Source: Gammaproteobacteria bacterium (GTDB lineage Bacteria; Pseudomonadota; Gammaproteobacteria; UBA9214). From it: 11,032 nucleotides of DNA. Positions 5,946 through 11,032 of this stretch are shown one piece after another (position 1 is the stretch's first letter; every line of letters starts with the position of its first letter). The position numbers were made by a program, and so were the translations under genes. The stretch spans positions 1 through 11,032 of the forward strand of contig JAOTTU010000063.1 in NCBI GenBank assembly GCA_029864225.1, given 5' to 3'. The notes below the pieces were generated by a model. The model was not told the DNA's origin and did no database searches. It saw only the letters and a list, made by a program, of their open reading frames with translations.

Positions 5946-6497
5946 ATGACACAATCCACCCAGACACCGGTTCAACCATCCCGCTCACACAAGAGCAGTT
6001 ATAGCTACGAGGAGCTGCTGGAATGCGGACGTGGCAAGTTGTTTGGTGCTGGTAATGCCCAACTGCCGCTGCCCCCCATGCTGATGTTCGACAGGATCAC
6101 CCATATCAGCGACCAGGGTGGCGCCTACAACAAGGGCGAGATGATCGCAGAACTGGACATCAATCCGGACCTGTGGTTCTTCCAATGCCATTTCGAAGGC
6201 GACCCCGTCATGCCAGGCTGCCTGGGGCTGGATGCCATGTGGCAACTGGTCGGTTTCTACCTCGGCTGGAATGGCAGCCCCGGTCGCGGACGCGCACTGG
6301 GTGCGGGTGAAGTGAAGTTCACCGGCCAGGTCACTCCCAAAAATATGCTCGTGACCTACCGGATTAGCATGAAGCGCGTCATCCAGCGCAAGCTCAATAT
6401 GGGCATCGCGGAGGGTGTCGTTTCGGTTGACGGCCGCGACATCTACACAGCCAGCGGCCTGCGCGTCGGCCTGTTCACATCTACAGATAATTTCTAG
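5946..6497 (+). CDS. fabA: 3-hydroxydecanoyl-ACP dehydratase/isomerase FabA
   Basis: A 183-residue hotdog-fold enzyme of type II fatty acid synthesis. It dehydrates 3-hydroxydecanoyl-ACP and isomerises trans-2- to cis-3-decenoyl-ACP, opening the anaerobic route to unsaturated fatty acids. The active-site block CHFEGDPVMPGCLGLDAMWQL carries catalytic H82 and D96, spaced 14 residues apart as in E. coli (H70/D84). LPPMLMFDRI and the AGEVKFTGQV strand are also family-typical. The FabA-type DAMWQ context and the neighbouring fabB separate it from FabZ. The N-terminus is about 12 residues longer than E. coli FabA, with a polar Ser/Thr/Pro-rich start; the ATG at 5946 has only a weak CAGG ribosome-binding site. 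Its TAG stop overlaps the fabB ribosome-binding site, so the pair is translationally linked. Confidence 0.97.
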   Translation: MTQSTQTPVQPSRSHKSSYSYEELLECGRGKLFGAGNAQLPLPPMLMFDRITHISDQGGAYNKGEMIAELDINPDLWFFQCHFEGDPVMPGCLGLDAMWQLVGFYLGWNGSPGRGRALGAGEVKFTGQVTPKNMLVTYRISMKRVIQRKLNMGIAEGVVSVDGRDIYTASGLRVGLFTSTDNF

Positions 6498-6507
6498 GAG
6501 GCCAGTT

Positions 6508-7728
6508 ATGCGTCGTGTTGTTGTAACCGGTCTGGGCATCGTCTCGAGTATTGGCACCAACAAGCATGAAGTCGCCGATTCACTAAGGGAAGGACGTTCC
6601 GGCATCGAATTCATTCCGGAGTACGAAGAGCTCGGTTTTCGCAGCCATGTTGCGGGTACCGTCGATATCGACATAGAAGCGAACATCGACCGCAAGCTGC
6701 GGCGCTTTATGGGCAACAGCGCTGCCTACAACTATATTGCCATGCAGGAGGCCGTCGAGGATTCCGGCCTCGGTGAAGACATGGTTTCCAACCCGCGCAC
6801 CGGCCTGATAGCCGGTTCCGGCGGGGCATCCACCGAGAATGTCGCACTGGCGGTAGACTTGCTCAGGGAAAAAGGCATTCGCCGCGTTGGTCCCTACATG
6901 GTGCCACGCACCATGTCCAGTACCAACTCGGCCTGCCTGGCCACTCCCTTCAAGATCCATGGCGTAAACTATTCCATCAGTTCCGCCTGCTCTACCAGCG
7001 CACACTGTATCGGCAACGGCTATGAGCTGATCCAGTTCGGCAAACAGGACATCGTGTTCGCCGGTGGCGGCGAGGAGCTGCACTGGACACTGACCCTGAT
7101 GTTCGACGCCATGGGCGCCCTGTCCTCCAAGTACAACGATGCACCGGCAACGGCATCACGGCCCTATGATGCGACCCGCGACGGCTTTGTCATTGCCGGC
7201 GGCGGTGGCATGGTGGTGCTCGAGGAGCTCGAACATGCCCGCAAGCGCGGTGCAAAGATCTATGCCGAGCTGGTCGGCTACGGGGCGACCTCCGACGGTT
7301 ATGACATGGTGCAGCCTTCCGGCGAAGGTGCCGTACGCTGCATGCAGCAGGCCATAGCGACTGTCGACACACCGATCGATTATATCAACGCCCACGGTAC
7401 CAGCACGCCGGTTGGCGATATGCGCGAACTGGAAGCCGTGGGCACAGTCTTCAGCAAGGACATACCCCGGATCAGCTCTACCAAGTCCCTGTCCGGTCAC
7501 TCCCTGGGTGCCGCCGGTGTCCACGAGGCCATCTTCTCACTGCTAATGATGAACGAGGACTTCATCAGCGCCTCCGCAAACATCACTGAACTGGACCCGG
7601 CCGGCGCCGACTTCCCGATCGTGCGCGAGCTGCAAACCAATGCTGGCCTGAACACCATCATGTCCAACAGCTTCGGATTCGGCGGCACCAACGCCACCCT
7701 GGTATTCAAGCGCTGGCAGGACGACTGA
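6508..7728 (+). CDS. fabB: Beta-ketoacyl-ACP synthase I FabB
   Basis: A 406-residue thiolase-fold condensing enzyme, the same length as E. coli FabB. It elongates cis-3-decenoyl-ACP made by FabA, committing carbon to unsaturated fatty acids. The catalytic set is complete: nucleophile C161 (SSACSTSAHC), H296 (NAHGTSTPVGD), K326 (STKSLSGHS) and H331 (GHSLGAAG). The terminal FGFGGTNATLVF glycine-rich loop is present. The ATG at 6508 begins the family N-terminus MRRVVVTGLGIVSSIG. It has a perfect AGGAGG (6496-6501) six bases upstream that overlaps the fabA TAG. The same frame is open from 6415, inside fabA, but that extension is not family-like. The fabA-fabB pair is typical of Gammaproteobacteria using the anaerobic desaturation pathway. 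The stop lies 17 bases from the convergent next gene. Confidence 0.97.
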   Translation: MRRVVVTGLGIVSSIGTNKHEVADSLREGRSGIEFIPEYEELGFRSHVAGTVDIDIEANIDRKLRRFMGNSAAYNYIAMQEAVEDSGLGEDMVSNPRTGLIAGSGGASTENVALAVDLLREKGIRRVGPYMVPRTMSSTNSACLATPFKIHGVNYSISSACSTSAHCIGNGYELIQFGKQDIVFAGGGEELHWTLTLMFDAMGALSSKYNDAPATASRPYDATRDGFVIAGGGGMVVLEELEHARKRGAKIYAELVGYGATSDGYDMVQPSGEGAVRCMQQAIATVDTPIDYINAHGTSTPVGDMRELEAVGTVFSKDIPRISSTKSLSGHSLGAAGVHEAIFSLLMMNEDFISASANITELDPAGADFPIVRELQTNAGLNTIMSNSFGFGGTNATLVFKRWQDD

Positions 7729-7745
7729 GACCCGCCCGGACCGGA

Positions 7746-8792
7746 CTATTTCAGATACATCCTCGGATTACGCGAGGCGCGCCAGCTCTGAAACGTGGGG
7801 TAGTCCCGGTACCCCTCCGTCAGCACATAATCGAGAATATTGCGCAGGCGGTAGAACTGCACAACCGAGTCGACGCGGATAATCTCGAGGCCCTGGTTAT
7901 CGTAGATGATCAGGGTCGGGGTATAGAACAGCCCCAGTGACTCCGCCCATTTCCGCGAAGTCGTGCGCTCACCGGCCGGGGTAATCACGGGCGTGTCACC
8001 CCAGAAGGACAACTGCACGGCCTCGAGCCGGGAGATGCGCTGGCGGATCTCGGGGTCCTGCAGCGGGCCGCCGTGCAGGACATCGCAAGCATGGCAATTG
8101 CCCTGCTCGAAGAACACCACCAGCGGACGCTCGCCTCGTATCCGGCTCCGGTCCAGCATCATCGGACCGCGCATAAAAAAGGACTGTTCGTTCAAGTCGC
8201 CCGGCTCAAACACCAGCGGCACGTCCGCGCGTGCCAGGTACTCCCTGTATGGCTCGTTCGAATAGTGGCCATCCGCGACATACTCCAGCGCCGCGCGGAA
8301 CCGGTAAGGCGGGTAATAACCGCGCAGGCGCAGGACCTCTTTACCCTCGTTGTTATAGAACACCACCGCGGGGGTAAAGTTGGTCTGTTCCCGGATAGCG
8401 AGCTCACGCTCGGTCAATTCCCCGCCTGCGAGATCGACCACCGTGCGGTCACCGTGAATATCGATCCCGATGACATCAAAATGCTTGAGCGTATAGGCCT
8501 GGATATCCTCCCTGGCAAGGTCCTTTTCCAGGAACTGCTTGCAGTAGGCACAATATTTCTGGCCGTAATACACCAGCAAACCGTGCTTGCCCGATTCCTG
8601 CGCCTCCTTCAGGTCTTCGCTCAGGTCGAGGAAGCTGAGCTTGAACCATTCAGGGAAGGCCAGAGGCTCCTGGAGCGGCTGGTCATCAAAGTCCAGGAAG
8701 TCGTCCCTGGCAACGGCAAAAACGCTCGCCGGCAGCAGCGTGCACAGCGAAAAATATAAGATCCCTGTTAACGTGAATCGGCGGACCAACAT
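7746..8792 (-). CDS. Exported protein with two thioredoxin-like domains, each with a CxxC
   Basis: A 348-residue protein. Residues 1-28 form a likely Sec signal peptide: basic VRRF, hydrophobic core LTGILYFSLCTLLPAS, cleavage after about VFA. Two thioredoxin-fold domains follow. The first (about 48-175) has C81-A-Y-C84 after the strand GLLVYYGQKY, with the cis-proline loop FTPAVVFY at P141. The second (about 205-330) has C233-H-A-C236 after PLVVFFEQGN and cis-proline P292 (YTPTLIIYD). It resembles the SoxW-like or DUF-type periplasmic thioredoxins and probably acts as a thiol-disulfide reductase or oxidoreductase in the periplasm; substrate unknown. The ATG at 8792 is chosen over an adjacent TTG at 8795 because GGGGGG lies seven bases upstream. 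It is monocistronic and convergent with fabB. Confident on fold, not on a gene name. Confidence 0.85.
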   Translation of the reverse strand: MLVRRFTLTGILYFSLCTLLPASVFAVARDDFLDFDDQPLQEPLAFPEWFKLSFLDLSEDLKEAQESGKHGLLVYYGQKYCAYCKQFLEKDLAREDIQAYTLKHFDVIGIDIHGDRTVVDLAGGELTERELAIREQTNFTPAVVFYNNEGKEVLRLRGYYPPYRFRAALEYVADGHYSNEPYREYLARADVPLVFEPGDLNEQSFFMRGPMMLDRSRIRGERPLVVFFEQGNCHACDVLHGGPLQDPEIRQRISRLEAVQLSFWGDTPVITPAGERTTSRKWAESLGLFYTPTLIIYDNQGLEIIRVDSVVQFYRLRNILDYVLTEGYRDYPTFQSWRASRNPRMYLK

Positions 8793-8946
8793 CAATCTGC
8801 CCCCCTGTTATTGATTCCGGACCCGGCATCCACATGCCTTAACCACGACCGCGGAGCGATGCGCTCCCGGCACCAGTGAATCGCTCGGTTTAGAAAAGCT
8901 GCATCCTGACCTTATGATTATTGTAGGAAGACTACCCAACTATGAC

Positions 8947-8976
8947 TATACAGGACAGTCGTAAAATCATTAGAAT
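8947..8976 (+). promoter_or_regulatory. Candidate promoter of the Sel1-repeat gene
   Basis: TATACA (8947-8952, four of six to TTGACA) and TAGAAT (8971-8976, five of six to TATAAT) are 18 bases apart. Initiation near 8983 would leave a leader of about 35 bases before the ATG at 9018. The rest of the divergent 8793-9017 spacer holds a 6-bp stem (GGAGCG/CGCTCC, 8853-8867) and nothing else recognisable. Confidence 0.4.
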
Positions 8977-9017
8977 CGCCCAATGCCCGCCAATCACCAA
9001 TTTCCGGAGCAGTGCTG

Positions 9018-9383
9018 ATGTCCGGCATGCCCACCTGGACCATCCTGGGCGGTGGTTACCAGTCTTATCTGAAAGGCGACTACCAGGCCGCCTACAACGA
9101 GTGGTTGCCATTGGCGGAACTGGGTGATGCCGAGGCCCAGTACAACATCGGCGTCATATATGATGAAGGCGCGGGTGTTGACCAGGACCTGGCCGTTGCC
9201 GCCGACTGGTACCGCAGGGCCGGCGAGCAGGGCTTCCTGGATGCCCAGACCAACCTGGGCATGATGTATTACCACGGGCAGGGTGTAGACCGTGACCTCC
9301 AGGAAGCCGCAAACTGGTTCCAACTGGCCGCCGACCAGGGTGACCCGGAGGCCATGCGCTACCTGGCCCTGATTTCCGGCTGA
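9018..9383 (+). CDS. Short Sel1-repeat (TPR-like) protein
   Basis: A 121-residue protein built from Sel1-type helical repeats, which usually mediate protein-protein contacts. An initial TPR-like unit (SYLKGDYQAAYNEWLPLAELG, about 16-36) is followed by two Sel1 repeats (about 37-72 and 73-108). The repeats show the pattern GDAEAQYNIGVIYDEGAGV then AAxWYRRAGEQG and DAQTNLGMMYYHGQGV then AANWFQLAADQG. Many relatives are exported. Here residues 1-14 (MSGMPTWTILGGGY) are short and lack a basic n-region, so no convincing signal peptide is seen; the product may be cytoplasmic. GGAG (9005-9008) precedes the ATG at 9018 by nine bases. A GTG at 9012 would add only two residues. It stands alone between the divergent thioredoxin-like gene and nadA, with no clue to a partner. 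Confidence 0.85.
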   Translation: MSGMPTWTILGGGYQSYLKGDYQAAYNEWLPLAELGDAEAQYNIGVIYDEGAGVDQDLAVAADWYRRAGEQGFLDAQTNLGMMYYHGQGVDRDLQEAANWFQLAADQGDPEAMRYLALISG

Positions 9384-9449
9384 TCCCGTCAGCACCCCGC
9401 CTTTCAAACAGTCCCCGCAAGGCCGCCGAAAATCCCGGGCCCTATCCGC

Positions 9450-9480
9450 TATAATTAGGCAAAACATGACGTTGTATAAT
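9450..9480 (+). promoter_or_regulatory. Two perfect TATAAT boxes upstream of nadA
   Basis: TATAAT occurs at 9450-9455 and again at 9475-9480, 25 bases apart, in the 135-base spacer before nadA. Starts near 9462 and 9487 would give leaders of about 57 and 32 bases. Neither has a good -35 box at 16-18 bases, so an activator or weak tandem promoters are possible. I recognise no NadR- or NrtR-type operator. Confidence 0.45.
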
Positions 9481-9518
9481 CACCGGACGTGAACACCTGA
9501 TCCCGGGTAACAACCGAA

Positions 9519-10592
9519 ATGAAACAACCAGAAGCAGAGCCACTCGCACCGATCCCGCTGCATCCGTCCTACCCGCTGCCGGGCAGTATCGCCCGGCCGG
9601 ACTATGCACCCGGCGAGCGCGAGGCCCTGATCGACGAAATCAAGCAACTGCTCCGGGAAAAGGACGCGGTCCTGGTCGCGCACTATTACACCGACGAGGA
9701 TCTGCAGATGATTGCCGATGAGACCGGCGGTAGCGTCGCCGACTCGCTCGAGATGGCGCGCTTCGGCAACCGCCACCCGGCCCGCACCCTGGTGGTGGCC
9801 GGGGTACGCTTCATGGGCGAGACCGCCAAGATCCTCAACCCGGAGAAACGGGTGCTGATGCCCACGCTGGAGGCCGAATGTTCGCTGGACCTGGGCTGCC
9901 CGCCGGAAAAGTTCATCCCCTTTTGTGATGCGAATCCGGACCGTACGGTCGTCGTGTATGCCAACACCTGTGCCGCGGTGAAGGCGCGCGCCGACTGGGT
10001 CGTCACCTCGAGCATCGCCGTCGACGTGGTCAGGCACCTCATGGACAGGGGCGAGAAGATCCTGTGGGCACCGGACCGCTACCTCGGTGACTACGTCAAG
10101 CGAAGGACCGGCGCGGACATGCTGCTGTGGCAGGCCAGCTGCATCGTGCATGAACGCTTCAAGGCCGAGGCACTGCAGAATCTGGCACAGCATTACCCGG
10201 ATGCCGCGATCCTGGTTCACCCTGAGTCGCCGGAGCCGGTTATCGAGATGGCGGATGTCGTCGGATCGACTACCCAGCTGATCAAGGCCGCCCAGCGACT
10301 GCCCAACAAGCGCTTCATTGTCGCCACCGACAACGGCATCTTCTACAAGATGAAACAGGCGGCCCCCGACAAGATTTTCATGGAGGCCCCTTCCGCCGGC
10401 GAAGGCGCCACCTGCGAAAGCTGCGCCCACTGCCCGTGGATGGCGATGAACCACCTGCGCAACCTCGCCGATGTACTCAAGAACGGGAGCAACGAGATCC
10501 ATGTCCCGGAAGAGATCCGCAAAAAGGCCCTCAAGTCCACCCAACGCATGGTGGATTTTGTTGCCACCCGGGACCAGGCACCCGCATCCTGA
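9519..10592 (+). CDS. nadA: Quinolinate synthase NadA
   Basis: A 357-residue [4Fe-4S] enzyme that condenses iminoaspartate with dihydroxyacetone phosphate to quinolinate, the second step of de novo NAD synthesis in the cytosol. The three cluster-ligand positions known from E. coli (C113, C200, C297) map to C121 (EAECSLDLGCP), C208 (WQASCIVHERF) and C305. The CxxCxxC motif of the long E. coli-type form is present (C299, C302, C305; TCESCAHCPWMAMN). Other signatures are VAHYYTDEDLQ, ADSLEMARFG, VVAGVRFMGETAKIL and HPESPEPV. The N-terminus is about eight residues longer than in E. coli. The ATG at 9519 has only a weak GGG upstream, but no better start fits. nadB and nadC are not in the window; the next gene, 93 bases on, is a transhydrogenase-like flavoprotein. 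Confidence 0.97.
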   Translation: MKQPEAEPLAPIPLHPSYPLPGSIARPDYAPGEREALIDEIKQLLREKDAVLVAHYYTDEDLQMIADETGGSVADSLEMARFGNRHPARTLVVAGVRFMGETAKILNPEKRVLMPTLEAECSLDLGCPPEKFIPFCDANPDRTVVVYANTCAAVKARADWVVTSSIAVDVVRHLMDRGEKILWAPDRYLGDYVKRRTGADMLLWQASCIVHERFKAEALQNLAQHYPDAAILVHPESPEPVIEMADVVGSTTQLIKAAQRLPNKRFIVATDNGIFYKMKQAAPDKIFMEAPSAGEGATCESCAHCPWMAMNHLRNLADVLKNGSNEIHVPEEIRKKALKSTQRMVDFVATRDQAPAS

Positions 10593-10685
10593 CGGTCGAG
10601 ACCCAACAGCCGGGGCAGGCTCACGTCACTTGTACCGGCATGACATCACGGCCCGATTCCGCAAGCTACCGAAAACGGACCTTCT

Positions 10686-11032
10686 ATGGAACCATTTGAC
10701 TATGACCTGCTGATCATTGGCTCCGGACCCGGGGGCGTAAGTGCCGCACTCCAGGCCGCCGGCCTGGGCAAGCGCGTCGGCCTGATCGAACGCAAGCCCT
10801 ACCTCGGCGGCGTCAGCCTGCATACCGGCACCATCCCGAGCAAGGCGCTGCGCGAGGCCGCCTACCTGGCGTCGCGGTTTTCTGGCCGCGGCATGCGCGA
10901 GGCCGCGCAGGCCCATAACCAGTTACCGAGCGGTTTTCTCAGCGAGGCGGTCGCCTGCGAGAAGCGCGTCATTGAAAGCCAGGAAAGCCTGCTGCTCAGC
11001 CAGCTGATGGCCGCTGGCGTGACCCTGATTCC
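10686..11032 (+). CDS. sthA: SthA-like NAD(P) transhydrogenase / pyridine nucleotide-disulfide oxidoreductase family, N-terminal part (3' truncated)
   Basis: The N-terminal 115 residues of a flavoprotein running off the right edge. MEPFDYDLLIIGSGPGGVSAALQAAGLGKRVGLIER is a complete FAD-binding Rossmann motif (GxGxxG then the terminal acidic residue). It is followed by YLGGVSLHTGTIPSKALREA, the family's second FAD motif. In dihydrolipoamide dehydrogenase and related enzymes two redox cysteines occupy this motif (GGTCLNVGCIPSK). Here both are replaced (S and T), which points to soluble transhydrogenase SthA, which passes hydride between NAD(H) and NADP(H) without a disulfide. E. coli SthA keeps one of those cysteines. 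The ATG at 10686 fits the family start; a weak GGA lies about nine bases upstream. The subfamily is inferred because the C-terminal interface domain is outside the window. Confidence 0.82.
   Translation, partial: MEPFDYDLLIIGSGPGGVSAALQAAGLGKRVGLIERKPYLGGVSLHTGTIPSKALREAAYLASRFSGRGMREAAQAHNQLPSGFLSEAVACEKRVIESQESLLLSQLMAAGVTLI

Noticed and set aside
5946..5990. FabA N-terminal extension as a possible targeting signal
   Set aside because: The extra residues are polar (Ser, Thr, Gln, Pro) without a hydrophobic core, and variable FabA N-termini are unremarkable.
8853..8867. GGAGCG/CGCTCC hairpin as an intrinsic terminator or attenuator
   Set aside because: Six-bp stem with a three-base loop and no T-run on either strand, lying upstream of two divergent genes where a terminator is not expected.
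9480..10544. Minus-strand open frame of 354 codons opposite nadA
   Set aside because: It lies almost wholly antisense to a confidently identified enzyme, has a composition biased to Gly/Val/His/Arg typical of antisense frames in GC-rich genes, and matches no family.

Overview
The window looks like chromosomal housekeeping DNA from a GC-rich gammaproteobacterium. The main evidence is an adjacent fabA-fabB pair (anaerobic unsaturated fatty acid synthesis), a YhcB/ZapG-type membrane protein, an E. coli-type NadA, YajQ, YihY/BrkB and YjbQ. Base composition and gene repertoire would fit a Chromatiales-like or related environmental lineage, but that placement is inference. I see no tRNA, rRNA, CRISPR array, transposase or phage gene. 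No intergenic stretch exceeds about 270 bases.

Layout. At the left edge is the 3' half of a PLP homeostasis gene (yggS family), then a ZapG/YhcB-like inner-membrane coiled-coil protein, both on +. From 3247 down to 1062 runs a minus-strand cluster: a YihY/BrkB membrane protein, an unrecognised 70-residue four-cysteine protein, and YjbQ. A spacer carrying an 11-base G/C homopolymer lies between the first two. From 3514 a + gene encodes a response regulator with an intact receiver domain and a degenerate GGDEF domain. That domain has lost its GGDEF signature but kept an RxxD motif exactly where the c-di-GMP inhibitory site sits. The next gene is yajQ, from a family with a reported c-di-GMP-binding member. 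Then comes fabA-fabB, with the fabB ribosome-binding site overlapping the fabA stop codon. A convergent minus-strand gene encodes an exported protein with two thioredoxin-like domains, each with a CxxC. The right end has a short Sel1-repeat protein, nadA (quinolinate synthase, NAD synthesis) behind two TATAAT boxes, and the 5' part of an SthA-like flavoprotein gene cut by the window edge.

Functional links. fabA-fabB is a clear pathway unit. nadA followed by a transhydrogenase-like gene is a loose NAD(P)-related grouping. The GGDEF-like regulator beside yajQ suggests c-di-GMP sensing rather than synthesis. No strong intrinsic terminator (GC hairpin plus T-run) was found anywhere. The points most worth checking are the possible c-di-GMP receptor pair, the homopolymer that could join two reading frames into a longer version of the four-cysteine protein, and the four-cysteine protein itself.
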